Positions 43,757-52,746 of a stretch of 64,000 nucleotides of DNA are shown here, piece after piece (position 1 is the first letter of the stretch; every line of letters starts with the position of its first letter). The DNA is from an uncultured Lachnospiraceae bacterium (GTDB taxonomy: Bacteria > Bacillota > Clostridia > Lachnospirales > Lachnospiraceae): assembly GCA_910577105.1 (NCBI GenBank), contig CAJTMB010000004.1, positions 1-64,000 on the forward strand, read 5' to 3'. The notes under the pieces are model-generated. The model ran no database searches, was not told where the DNA came from, and was given only the letters and a program-made list of their open reading frames with translations. Made by a program: the position numbers and the translations under genes.

Positions 43757-44034
43757 TGTGAATAACTCCCTTCCTGTTTAAAATATAATGAGCAGCAAGC
43801 TTATATAAAAAAATATATAATAAATTAATAGTATTGTTAGTATAGGTTGTTGATATGTGTAAAACTTCTTTTATTATAGCATTTATCGTGAAAAAATGAT
43901 AGTAAAACGTTGTTGAAAACAAATAATAACTTATGGATAACTCTTTAGTTATTCACATCATATATAAGATTAATTTTTTCTGTAAACATAGAAGTCACAT
44001 TTTTTCCACAAGGTAAAGTGGACATCCGCAAGGA
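43757..44034. other. dnaA-dnaN intergenic region, second DnaA-box cluster
   Basis: TTATTCACA at 43949-43957 is a full consensus box; TATGGATAA (43932-43940) and TTTTCCACA (44002-44010) each differ from it by one base. AT-rich stretches (43781-43850 and 43961-43980) flank them. With the cluster upstream of dnaA it gives a bipartite origin as in B. subtilis. dnaN promoter elements must also lie here, but I cannot name them safely. Confidence 0.65.
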
Positions 44035-45396
44035 TTAAGAAGGATTTATTTTCTTTTTGATGATTTCTATTTTATTCTTAAGTTCTTCGTTTGTATTTAA
44101 TTCTTCCGTTATTTTATTAACACCGTGAATAATGGTTGTATGGTCTTTTTTTCCAAGCAGTTTTCCTATACTTGTAAGAGAAGTTTCTGTCATATGTCTG
44201 CACAGATACATGACTATCTGGCGTGGCTGCACAAATTCGGAATTTCTTTTTTTGGAAGTAATATCTTCAGGATTAACCCCAAAATGTTCGGCAACCACAT
44301 GAATAATTAGCTGTGGGGTAATTTCTTTCGGTTTATCCGGATAAATAATGTCTTTTAAAGCTTCCTCAGCAAGAGGAAAAGTAGGATTTACTTTATTTAA
44401 TTTAGCAAAAGCAATAATTTTGTTAAATGCACCTTCCAGCTCCCTGATATTGGATTTGATGTTTGTTGCAATATATTTAATGATTTCTTCGTCAATTTCC
44501 ATATCACAGGATTCTGCATTTTTACGCAGTATTGCCATTCTGGTTTCGTAATCAGGCGGCTGGATATCTGCAATTAATCCCCATTCAAATCGGGAACGGA
44601 ACCGTTCTTCCAAAGTTGCAATTTCTTTGGGGGGTTTATCCGAAGAAAGAATAATTTGTTTTCCGGCTGCATGGAGTACGTTAAAAGTATGGAAAAATTC
44701 TTCCTGGGTGCTTTCTTTTCCTATTATAAATTGGACATCATCTACCATAAGGACATCAACTGTTCTGTATTTTTCCCGGAGTTTGGTCATTGCGGCTGCA
44801 TTACCGCTTCTGATGGATTCAATTACTTCATTTGTAAATTCCTCGGAAGTAACATAGAGTACCTTCATTTCTGAATTTTGTTCCAATATAAAATGCCCTA
44901 TGGAATGCATAAGATGGGTTTTTCCCAAACCGGCTCCTCCGTAAAGATAAAGGGGATTATATGCTTCACCGGGAGATTCTGCAACAGCCAGAGAAGCGGA
45001 ATGAGCAAATTTATTATTGCTTCCTACCACAAAGGTATCAAATTTGTATTTGGAATTAAGATTAGCATTTTCATAATTAATATTATAAACCGGTTTCAGG
45101 GCAGGAATATTTTTACCTTCCGATAAGGCTAAAATATCTTTTTCCATAATAAAAATAACATTGTAGGTATGGTTAAACATCTCAGATATAGTTACCTGAA
45201 AGAATGTTTTATATTTAGAAGAGATATAAGAGAACGCACTTGCTTTATCGTTTGGGATGAGAATGTATACATTGTCACCTGAAACACTGTGTAAAGAAAG
45301 CGGTTCAATCCATGTTTGAAAAGAAATATTGGATAAACTGTATTCACGTCTTACCGTTTCAATAACTTCATTCCATTGCTCTTTCATTACATCCAT
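44035..45396 (-). CDS. dnaA: Chromosomal replication initiator DnaA
   Basis: 453 aa. Domain I: QWNEVIETVRREYSLSNISFQ. AAA+ domain III: Walker A GGAGLGKTHLMHSIG, Walker B VLMVDDVQFIIGK. Domain IV: the DnaA signature LGKKDHTTIIHGVNKI. It binds TTATNCACA boxes and opens oriC. The start at 45396 follows AGAGGT; M54 of the upstream-extended frame (MKEQ) is a close alternative. The long frame upstream covers DnaA boxes and is not coding. Confidence 0.98.
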   Translation of the reverse strand: MDVMKEQWNEVIETVRREYSLSNISFQTWIEPLSLHSVSGDNVYILIPNDKASAFSYISSKYKTFFQVTISEMFNHTYNVIFIMEKDILALSEGKNIPALKPVYNINYENANLNSKYKFDTFVVGSNNKFAHSASLAVAESPGEAYNPLYLYGGAGLGKTHLMHSIGHFILEQNSEMKVLYVTSEEFTNEVIESIRSGNAAAMTKLREKYRTVDVLMVDDVQFIIGKESTQEEFFHTFNVLHAAGKQIILSSDKPPKEIATLEERFRSRFEWGLIADIQPPDYETRMAILRKNAESCDMEIDEEIIKYIATNIKSNIRELEGAFNKIIAFAKLNKVNPTFPLAEEALKDIIYPDKPKEITPQLIIHVVAEHFGVNPEDITSKKRNSEFVQPRQIVMYLCRHMTETSLTSIGKLLGKKDHTTIIHGVNKITEELNTNEELKNKIEIIKKKINPS

Positions 45397-45780
45397 ATAT
45401 GTACCTCTTTTCAAAACAAAAAATTCATAGTGAGTTTCAAACTTTCCCCTACATACCATATTAATATAAATAAAAAAATATTTCAAATAGAAGTTAACGC
45501 GCAAATTATCCACATTATGTTGATAACCCGGTTTATAAGTTAACATATTGGTAAGGAATAACAGAATGATATGTGTATAAGTTTTAAATATCAGAAGTGT
45601 AATATTTTCATATTAATAAGGTAAAATCGGTAGTTTACACATTGCATTCACATAAAAATATTTACTTATCCACATCTTATTCACAAAATGTGGATTTTTT
45701 TATGTAAATGTGTTTTTAAAAATATTATGTGGATAACTCAAAAAAATTTTTTTAATCTTTTTTTCTTCCTTATTTTACTT
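45397..45780. other. oriC: Replication origin (oriC) upstream of dnaA
   Basis: DnaA boxes: TTATCCACA at 45506-45514, TTATCCACA at 45666-45674, TTATTCACA at 45677-45685, and minus-orientation TGTGGATAA at 45728-45736; TGTGGATTT at 45689-45697 is a near match. The AT-rich tract at 45737-45780 is a good unwinding element. Genes diverge from here in both directions. Confidence 0.88.
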
Positions 45781-45807
45781 GACATTATTTAATTTATCCA
45801 GTACAAT
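45779..45807 (+). promoter_or_regulatory. rpmH promoter
   Basis: TTGACA, 17-bp spacer, TACAAT (45802-45807). The leader to rpmH is about 70 nt. Confidence 0.75.
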
Positions 45808-45883
45808 CAATATGCTATTTTCTGAAAATAAGAATATTGTGAATGCCTTTATATAGAAGGTTTTGAAGAGGAGGTGTACGGAA

Positions 45884-46018
45884 ATGAAGATGACATTTCA
45901 GCCAAAAAAAAGGTCCAGGTCTAAAGTTCATGGTTTCAGGGCCAGAATGAGTTCTTCCGGCGGAAGAAGAGTATTAAAAGCAAGGCGTGCAAAAGGAAGA
46001 CATAAATTATCAGCATAG
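45884..46018 (+). CDS. rpmH: 50S ribosomal protein L34
   Basis: A 44-aa basic protein (MKMTFQPKKRSRSKVHGFR... RRAKGRHKLSA), the full normal length of L34. AGGAGG lies 9 nt before the ATG. It heads the rpmH-rnpA-yidD-yidC-jag series and has a strong promoter at 45779. Confidence 0.98.
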   Translation: MKMTFQPKKRSRSKVHGFRARMSSSGGRRVLKARRAKGRHKLSA

Positions 46019-46042
46019 GTCACAGAGATGTGACCTTTTTTT
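46018..46042 (+). terminator. Hairpin with T-tract between rpmH and rnpA
   Basis: GGTCACA-GAGA-TGTGACC followed by seven T. It starts at the rpmH stop and probably lets most transcripts end after rpmH, with read-through to rnpA. Confidence 0.8.
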
Positions 46043-46065
46043 CTCTGAAAGATTAGGAGTCTGTT

Positions 46066-46410
46066 ATGAAATTTTCAGAGTCATTAAGAAAAAATCATCA
46101 GTTCCAGTTTGTTTACAGGAATGGAACGTCCAATGCAAATAAATACCTTGTAATGTATGTAAAAGAAAATGGCCTTGGTATTAACAGAATTGGAATCAGC
46201 GTCAGTAAAAAAGTAGGAAACAGTGTTATGAGACATCGCATAACAAGACTGGTAAGAGAAAGTTACCGATTACATGAAAACATATTCAATAGTGGTTTGG
46301 ATATGGTAATCGTTGCGAGACCGAATGCGGCATCAGTCGGTTTTTATGAAATTGAAAGCGCTTTATTACATTTATCAAAGCATCATGGTATTTTGAAAGT
46401 ATATTTATGA
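46066..46410 (+). CDS. rnpA: Ribonuclease P protein component
   Basis: 114 aa. The RNR region is RIGISVSKKVGNSVMRHRITRLVRESYR with the basic helix, and the protein cofactor of the RNA enzyme that matures tRNA 5' ends is well conserved. AGGAGTCTGTT precedes the ATG. Its stop overlaps the yidD start by 4 nt (ATGA). Confidence 0.97.
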   Translation: MKFSESLRKNHQFQFVYRNGTSNANKYLVMYVKENGLGINRIGISVSKKVGNSVMRHRITRLVRESYRLHENIFNSGLDMVIVARPNAASVGFYEIESALLHLSKHHGILKVYL

Positions 46411-46616
46411 AAAAAATGTTGATTGCAATGATACAATTTTATAGAAAATATCTTTCTCCTTTGAAGAAGACAAAATGCCCTTATATTCCTACCTGCTCCC
46501 AATACGGTTTGGAAGCGATAGAAAAATATGGCGCTTTTAAAGGAAGCATTCTTGCTGTCTGGAGGATATTAAGATGTAATCCGTTTTCTAAGGGCGGTTA
46601 TGACCCTGTTCCTTAG
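46407..46616 (+). CDS. yidD: Membrane insertion efficiency factor YidD
   Basis: 69 aa with the family signature CPYIPTCSQYGLEAIEKYG and RCNPFSKGGYDPVP. YidD aids YidC-dependent insertion of inner membrane proteins. It overlaps rnpA by 4 nt and is followed by yidC. Confidence 0.96.
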   Translation: MKKMLIAMIQFYRKYLSPLKKTKCPYIPTCSQYGLEAIEKYGAFKGSILAVWRILRCNPFSKGGYDPVP

Positions 46617-46654
46617 AATAAATGCAATAGGAACCAAATTGAGAAAGGAATAAA

Positions 46655-47965
46655 ATGACTGGTATATTATTAACTAAAAACAGTACCTTTATCATCAGCT
46701 GGGTTGCAAATTTACTCGGCCTTATTATGGAAGGTATTTTTAATGTTCTGAATTTAATAGGAATTCCAAACATTGGTCTTTCTATTATTTTATTTACGAT
46801 TGTGGTTTATTTGTTGATGATGCCCCTTACCATTAAGCAGCAAAAGTTTTCCAAATTGTCTGCAAAAATGAATCCTGAATTACAGGCAATCAATGAAAAA
46901 TATAAAAATCGTAATGATAATGATTCGGTTATGCAGAGAAATGCGGAAACTCAGGCAGTTTATGCAAAATACGGGGTATCTCCCACAGGAAGCTGTCTTC
47001 AGCTTTTAATTCAGTTTCCTATATTGCTTGCATTATATCAGGTTATCTACAGGATGCCTGCTTATGTAAGTAAAATAGGTAATGCTTTCGGGGCATTGGC
47101 TGATGAAATTATAAACAGGGGCCTTGTGGACACTGTAAAAGGTTTTACCGAAGCAGCAGCTTTTACTAAAAATTTTGGTATCAATGAAAGAAATGCCATT
47201 ATTGATGTATTAAATAAAATGAATTCATCAGATTTGCTTTCTTTTGCCCGGGAGAATGGTTTTGCTGATTTACAATTGAACGGACATTATATTTTATCTC
47301 AGGGTTCTGAGAGGGGTCTAATTGATATTTACAATAATTTTTTGGGACTTAACATGGCAAATTCCCCTTCTTCCGTTGTAAAAACAGCGGTTGAAGCTGG
47401 CGCATGGGGTCTGGTAATAGCTGCAATCGCAATTCCCGTTTTATCCGCAGTGACGCAATGGATTAACTTGAAATTGATGCCTCAGCAGGAAAAGAGCGGT
47501 AATAAAGGGGATATGGCGGATACCATGGCTGCTTCCATGAAAACCATGAATATGTTTATGCCCATCATGTCTGCTATTTTTTGTTATACACTTCCTGCCG
47601 GTATGGGACTTTACTGGATAGCCGGTTCGGTTGTCAGAAGTATCCAGCAGATAGTTATCAATAAGCATATTGATAAGATGGATTTAAATGAAATCATGGA
47701 AAAGAATAAGGAAAAGAGCGCAAAGAAGCTGGAAAAAATAAAAGAAAACCAGGCCAAATTACAACAATATGCCAATATGAATACCAGGGGAATCAATAAT
47801 GTGCAGAATAAAAGTTATTCCCAAAGGGCAAAAGAGGCTGTAGAAAAAACCTCAGATATGGAATCTGTATCCAATACAAATTCTTCATCTGCGAAGCCGG
47901 GAAGCATGATGGCAAAAGCAAATATGGTTAAAGAATTTAATGAAAGAAATAATAAAGATAAGTAA
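46655..47965 (+). CDS. yidC: YidC/Oxa1 membrane insertase
   Basis: 436 aa. The conserved core contains FTIVVYLLMMPLTIKQQKFS, and four to five membrane helices follow (LLIQFPILLALYQVIYRMPA, WGLVIAAIAIPVLSAVTQWI, LPAGMGLYWIAGSVVRSIQQ). There is no lipobox, and a large outside loop (about 135-245) lies between helices, as usual in Clostridia. The C-terminal tail is charged and probably docks ribosomes. GAAAGGAAT precedes the ATG. Confidence 0.96.
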   Translation: MTGILLTKNSTFIISWVANLLGLIMEGIFNVLNLIGIPNIGLSIILFTIVVYLLMMPLTIKQQKFSKLSAKMNPELQAINEKYKNRNDNDSVMQRNAETQAVYAKYGVSPTGSCLQLLIQFPILLALYQVIYRMPAYVSKIGNAFGALADEIINRGLVDTVKGFTEAAAFTKNFGINERNAIIDVLNKMNSSDLLSFARENGFADLQLNGHYILSQGSERGLIDIYNNFLGLNMANSPSSVVKTAVEAGAWGLVIAAIAIPVLSAVTQWINLKLMPQQEKSGNKGDMADTMAASMKTMNMFMPIMSAIFCYTLPAGMGLYWIAGSVVRSIQQIVINKHIDKMDLNEIMEKNKEKSAKKLEKIKENQAKLQQYANMNTRGINNVQNKSYSQRAKEAVEKTSDMESVSNTNSSSAKPGSMMAKANMVKEFNERNNKDK

Positions 47966-47980
47966 AAGGAGGAAAATAAG

Positions 47981-48619
47981 ATGGAATATAAAGAGTTTTC
48001 TGCAAAGACAGTGGATGACGCTATTACGGCTGCATGTCAGGAATTTACGGTAACAAGTGACAGGCTTGATTATGAAGTGATAGAAGAAGGTTCTTCCGGT
48101 TTTTTGGGAATCGGTTCCAAACCGGCGGTTATTAAAGCCAGGGTAAAAGAAGAAGTAAAAGAAGTTACGGTTACCGATATGGCAAAACAGTTCTTAAAAG
48201 AAGTGTTCAATGCAATGAATATGGCTGTTGCAGTGGATGTGGAATATGATGAAGCTGAAAAAATTATGAATATTGATTTAAGCGGAAATGAGATGGGTGT
48301 TTTGATAGGGAAGAGAGGACAAACTCTGGATTCCCTTCAATATCTGGTTTCCCTGGTGGTAAATAAAGGAGAAGAAGATTACATCAGGGTTAAGGTTGAT
48401 ACAGAAAATTACAGACAGAGAAGAAAAGAAACTTTGGAGAATCTTGCAAAGAATATTTCATATAAAGTAAAACGTACGAAACGGCCCGTATCTTTAGAGC
48501 CTATGAATCCATATGAAAGAAGAATTATTCATTCCGCATTACAAAATGACAGATATGTTACAACACACAGTGAAGGGGAAGAGCCGTTTCGGCGGGTAGT
48601 GGTATCCTTAAAAAAATAA
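47981..48619 (+). CDS. jag: RNA-binding protein KhpB/Jag
   Basis: 212 aa with Jag-N (EYKEFSAKTVDDAITAACQE), a KH domain (GVLIGKRGQTLDSLQYLVSL) and R3H (RPVSLEPMNPYERRIIHSAL). It is an RNA chaperone with KhpA and affects cell-wall elongation in streptococci. It follows yidC by 15 bp. Confidence 0.96.
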   Translation: MEYKEFSAKTVDDAITAACQEFTVTSDRLDYEVIEEGSSGFLGIGSKPAVIKARVKEEVKEVTVTDMAKQFLKEVFNAMNMAVAVDVEYDEAEKIMNIDLSGNEMGVLIGKRGQTLDSLQYLVSLVVNKGEEDYIRVKVDTENYRQRRKETLENLAKNISYKVKRTKRPVSLEPMNPYERRIIHSALQNDRYVTTHSEGEEPFRRVVVSLKK

Positions 48620-48630
48620 AGTAATATTGA

Positions 48631-48674
48631 TTGTCCTGTGTTTATGAAGTATAGTAAACACAGGACAATTTTTT
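48631..48674 (+). terminator. Terminator of the rpmH-jag unit
   Basis: TTGTCCTGTGTTTA (48631-48644) pairs with TAAACACAGGACAA (48655-48668), followed by six T. Confidence 0.9.
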
Positions 48675-48703
48675 CTATATGATTATTTTCAAGTGGAGGT
48701 ATC

Positions 48704-50077
48704 ATGAAAACGGACACAATAACAGCCATAGCGACCGCACTTTCTGATTCCGGAATTGGTATTATACGCATTAGCGGTAAAGAAGCCGTTGAAATAGCAG
48801 ATAAAGTTTATATATCAAAGAATAAGAAAAAAAAGCTGAAAGATGTGAAAAGTCATACTATCCATTATGGCTATATAAAAGACAATCAAGGTAATATTTT
48901 AGATGAAGTACTGGTTTCCGTGATGAAAGCTCCAAAAAGTTATACAGGGGAAGATATTGTGGAAGTCAATTGTCATGGCGGCATTCTTATGATGAATCGC
49001 ATTTTGGAAACAATATTAAAATCCGGCGTCCGGATGGCAGAGCCGGGAGAGTTTACAAAAAGAGCCTTTTTAAATGGAAAGATGGATTTGACAAAAGCAG
49101 AAGCAGTCATGGATATTATCCATGCAAAAAATGAACTGGCATTAAAATCTTCCGTCAGTCAATTAAAAGGTTCCATATCAGAAAAAATGAAAGCCTTAAG
49201 AGCTACAATAATATATGAAATTGCGTTTATAGAATCCGCTTTGGATGACCCGGAGCATATCAGTCTGGAGGGATATACCGAGCGGTTAAAAGAAAAAACA
49301 GAAGCATTATTGATGGAAATAGATAAGCTGCTTCTTTCCGCGGATAATGGGAAAATTGTAAAAGAAGGAATCAATACGGTAATTATCGGTAAGCCAAATG
49401 TAGGAAAATCTTCTTTTTTGAATTTATTACTGGGTGAAGAAAAAGCAATTGTGACAAATATTGCCGGTACCACCAGGGATATTCTGGAAGAGCATATAAA
49501 GTTAGGCGGAATCGGATTTAATATGATAGATACGGCAGGTATTCGTTCCACAGATGATATTATAGAAAAAATAGGAGTGGAAAAAGCAAAAAATTATGCC
49601 GAAAAAGCCGATTTGATAATTTATGTTGTAGACAGTTCCGTCCCTTTGGATGAAAATGATAAAAATATAATGGATATTATCGGCGATAAAAAATGTATCG
49701 CATTATTAAATAAAACCGATTTGGAAGTAAAAGTGACGGAAAAAGAATTGAAGGATTCTTTTGTTATTATAAAAACTTCAACAAAGGATGCCACAGGTTT
49801 GGACGAATTTGAAGAAACAGTAAAGAAGATGTTTTTTCACGGGGATATTTCGTTTGACAACGAAGTTTATATCACTAATATACGACATAAAGAAATGCTG
49901 TCAAATGCAAGGGATGCTTTGCTTATGGTGAAAAAAAGCCTTGAAAATAATATGCCTGAAGATTTTTATTCTATTGATTTGATGAGCGCTTATGCTTCTC
50001 TTGGCATGATTTTAGGAGAAGAAGTATCGGATGATTTGGTCGATGAAATTTTCTCAAAATTCTGTATGGGAAAATAA
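48704..50077 (+). CDS. mnmE: tRNA modification GTPase MnmE
   Basis: 457 aa. The N-terminal domain binds the folate (GEDIVEVNCHGG, EFTKRAFLNGKMDLTKAEAV), the G domain has GKPNVGKSSFLN and TAGTTRD, DTAG and NKTD, and the terminal C-G-K motif reads FCMGK. With MnmG it makes the cmnm5 modification of U34 in tRNAs. It is upstream of mnmG by 25 bp. Confidence 0.97.
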   Translation: MKTDTITAIATALSDSGIGIIRISGKEAVEIADKVYISKNKKKKLKDVKSHTIHYGYIKDNQGNILDEVLVSVMKAPKSYTGEDIVEVNCHGGILMMNRILETILKSGVRMAEPGEFTKRAFLNGKMDLTKAEAVMDIIHAKNELALKSSVSQLKGSISEKMKALRATIIYEIAFIESALDDPEHISLEGYTERLKEKTEALLMEIDKLLLSADNGKIVKEGINTVIIGKPNVGKSSFLNLLLGEEKAIVTNIAGTTRDILEEHIKLGGIGFNMIDTAGIRSTDDIIEKIGVEKAKNYAEKADLIIYVVDSSVPLDENDKNIMDIIGDKKCIALLNKTDLEVKVTEKELKDSFVIIKTSTKDATGLDEFEETVKKMFFHGDISFDNEVYITNIRHKEMLSNARDALLMVKKSLENNMPEDFYSIDLMSAYASLGMILGEEVSDDLVDEIFSKFCMGK

Positions 50078-50102
50078 ATGTAATGAAGGCAGGGAGATTC
50101 CT

Positions 50103-52013
50103 ATGGAACAGTATGTATTGACGGATAAAGCAGATGTCTGTGTAATCGGTGCAGGTCATGCCGGATGTGAAGCGGCATTGGCATGCGCCAGACTTGGTCT
50201 TGAAACGGTAATTTTTACGGTGAGTGTTGACAGTATCGCATTGATGCCTTGTAATCCCAATATAGGAGGTTCTTCAAAAGGCCACTTGGTAAGGGAAGTG
50301 GACGCGCTTGGCGGAGAAATGGGAAAAAATATTGATAAGACTTTTATTCAGTCTAAAATGCTTAATCTGTCAAAAGGCCCGGCTGTTCATTCCCTTAGGG
50401 CACAGGCCGATAAAGCGGAATATTCCCGTTCCATGAGAATGGTTCTTGAAAATCAGGAGCATTTGACCATAAAACAGGCCGAAGTATGTGAACTTCTCTG
50501 GGAAGAGGATAAAAAAGAAAATAAGAAAAAAATAACAGGAGTAAAAACGTATACAGGAATAGTTTATAAATGTCGTTCCGTAATTTTGTGTACGGGTACT
50601 TACCTTCGTGCCAGATGTTTGTGCGGGGAATCTATTACATACACAGGACCAAACGGATTACAGGTAGCCAATCATTTACCGGATTCTTTAAAAGAATTGG
50701 GCATTGAATTGAGAAGATTTAAAACGGGTACGCCTGCAAGGATGGATAAGAGAAGCATTGATTTTTCCAAAATGGAAGAACAGATGGGGGATGAACGAAT
50801 TATTCCTTTTTCTTTTTCCACGGATGCAGATTCCATACAAAAAGAACAGGTATCCTGTTATCTTACTTATACAAATAAAGAAACGCATGAAATTATAAAA
50901 GCAAATCTGGACCGTTCTCCCATTTATGCCGGTATTATTGAAGGGACCGGTCCCAGGTACTGCCCTTCCATTGAAGATAAAGTTGTAAAGTTTTCCGATA
51001 AGGAAAGACATCAGGTTTTTATCGAACCGGAAGGCTTATATACCAATGAAATGTATGTGGGAGGTATGTCTTCTTCCCTTCCCGAAGATGTGCAGCTTAG
51101 GATGTATAGGACTGTGCCCGGATTGGAGCACTGTAAAATTGTCAGAAATGCTTATGCTATAGAATATGATTGTATCAATGCAAAGCAGCTTTATCCCACT
51201 TTGGAATTTAAAAATGTTTCCGGATTGTTTGCCGGAGGGCAGTTTAACGGAAGCAGCGGTTATGAGGAAGCAGCGGCTCAGGGCTTAATGGCGGGACTCA
51301 ACTGTGCATTGTCCCTGCTTGGAAAAGAGCAGATTGTTTTGGACCGTTCACAAGCTTACATAGGAGTTCTGATTGATGATTTGGTTACGAAGGACAACAG
51401 GGAGCCGTATCGCATGATGACCTCCAGAGCAGAATACAGGTTACTTTTAAGACAGGACAATGCAGATTTACGTCTTAGGAAAATAGGTTACGAAGCAGGA
51501 CTGGTGTCTGAAGAAGAGTATCAAAAACTGGTAAAAAAAGAAGAATCTATTCAAAGAGAAATCAAGCGGCTGAAAGAAACCAAAGTCGGAGGTTCCGCAA
51601 AAATACAGGAATTTCTGACTTCATATGGAAGTAATCCGTTAAAAACGGCGGTTTCTTTGTCAGAATTGATGTGCAGGCAGGAGCTTTCTTATGATATTCT
51701 TGCTGAAATTGATACGGATAGAAAAGAACTGCCGAAGGATGTCGTAGAGCAGGTAGAAATTGAATTAAAGTATGAAGGATATATAGAAAGACAAAAACGG
51801 CAGGTAGAACAATATAAAAAAGTTGAAAAGAAACTGATTCCAAAGGATTTGAATTATGATGATGTGCAGAGCCTGAGATTGGAGGCAAGACAAAAATTGA
51901 AAGAGTTTTGTCCGGTTTCCGTGGGACAGGCTTCCAGAATTTCAGGCGTATCCCCTGCGGATATTTCCGTTCTTCTGGTATACCTGGAACAGTATAAAAA
52001 AGAAAAGGATTGA
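50103..52013 (+). CDS. mnmG: tRNA modification enzyme MnmG
   Basis: 636 aa. The FAD-binding motif is VCVIGAGHAGCEAALACARLG, followed by the family block GGSSKGHLVREVDALGG and C-terminal helices. MnmG supplies the FAD/NADH-dependent part of the MnmE-MnmG tRNA-U34 modification. The ATG at 50103 follows AGGGAGA; the earlier in-frame ATG at 50031 is inside mnmE. It is 4 bp before rsmG. Confidence 0.97.
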   Translation: MEQYVLTDKADVCVIGAGHAGCEAALACARLGLETVIFTVSVDSIALMPCNPNIGGSSKGHLVREVDALGGEMGKNIDKTFIQSKMLNLSKGPAVHSLRAQADKAEYSRSMRMVLENQEHLTIKQAEVCELLWEEDKKENKKKITGVKTYTGIVYKCRSVILCTGTYLRARCLCGESITYTGPNGLQVANHLPDSLKELGIELRRFKTGTPARMDKRSIDFSKMEEQMGDERIIPFSFSTDADSIQKEQVSCYLTYTNKETHEIIKANLDRSPIYAGIIEGTGPRYCPSIEDKVVKFSDKERHQVFIEPEGLYTNEMYVGGMSSSLPEDVQLRMYRTVPGLEHCKIVRNAYAIEYDCINAKQLYPTLEFKNVSGLFAGGQFNGSSGYEEAAAQGLMAGLNCALSLLGKEQIVLDRSQAYIGVLIDDLVTKDNREPYRMMTSRAEYRLLLRQDNADLRLRKIGYEAGLVSEEEYQKLVKKEESIQREIKRLKETKVGGSAKIQEFLTSYGSNPLKTAVSLSELMCRQELSYDILAEIDTDRKELPKDVVEQVEIELKYEGYIERQKRQVEQYKKVEKKLIPKDLNYDDVQSLRLEARQKLKEFCPVSVGQASRISGVSPADISVLLVYLEQYKKEKD

Positions 52014-52016
52014 ATC

Positions 52017-52736
52017 ATGGAAAAGTCCCGACAGTTTGAAAAAGATTTAAAGGCATTACAGATAACTTTATCGGAAAAACAGTTAATGCAGTTTATCACT
52101 TATTATGAAATGCTTGTGGAATGGAATCAGGTTATGAACCTGACGGCCATAACGGACTATGAAGAAGTGTTGAAAAAACATTTTATTGACAGTCTTTCCC
52201 TCGTAAATGCCCTTGATTTAACTCATGACATTAGTGTCATAGATATAGGAACAGGAGCCGGATTTCCGGGTATTCCGTTAAAGATTGCATTTCCGAATTT
52301 AAAGATAACATTGCTGGATTCCTTAAACAAGAGAGTACAATTTTTAAATGCAGTGATAGAAAAGCTGGAATTACAGGAAACAGAGGCTTTTCATGGAAGG
52401 GCTGAAGATTTTGCAAGACCGGATATGATGCGTGAGAAGTATGATTTATGTGTATCTCGAGCTGTTGCAAACTTGACAACATTGTCAGAATACTGTCTGC
52501 CCTTTGTTAAGGTGGGAGGATTTTTTATTTCCTACAAATCTGAAAAAATTGAACAGGAAAAGAAAGAAGCCGGAAGGGCAATCAAATTGTTGGGGGGAAA
52601 AATAGAAAAAGAAGTAGAATTATATTTGCCGGACTCAGATATTTACCGTAATCTTTTTGTCATCAAAAAAGAAACTGCCTGTCCGAAGAAATATCCCAGA
52701 AAGGCAGGTCTGCCGGCTAAAGAGCCGCTGATGTAG
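52017..52736 (+). CDS. rsmG: 16S rRNA (guanine527-N7) methyltransferase
   Basis: 239 aa. The SAM site is VIDIGTGAGFPGIPLKIAFP and the family block KHFIDSLSLV is present. It methylates G527 of 16S rRNA; loss gives low-level streptomycin resistance in other species. It closes the mnmE-mnmG-rsmG unit. Confidence 0.97.
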   Translation: MEKSRQFEKDLKALQITLSEKQLMQFITYYEMLVEWNQVMNLTAITDYEEVLKKHFIDSLSLVNALDLTHDISVIDIGTGAGFPGIPLKIAFPNLKITLLDSLNKRVQFLNAVIEKLELQETEAFHGRAEDFARPDMMREKYDLCVSRAVANLTTLSEYCLPFVKVGGFFISYKSEKIEQEKKEAGRAIKLLGGKIEKEVELYLPDSDIYRNLFVIKKETACPKKYPRKAGLPAKEPLM

Positions 52737-52746
52737 TTTTTTAAAA

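Noticed and set aside
45397..45546. 50 extra N-terminal codons of DnaA
   Set aside because: They cover a DnaA box and AT-rich origin DNA; DnaA domain I starts at MDVMKEQW.
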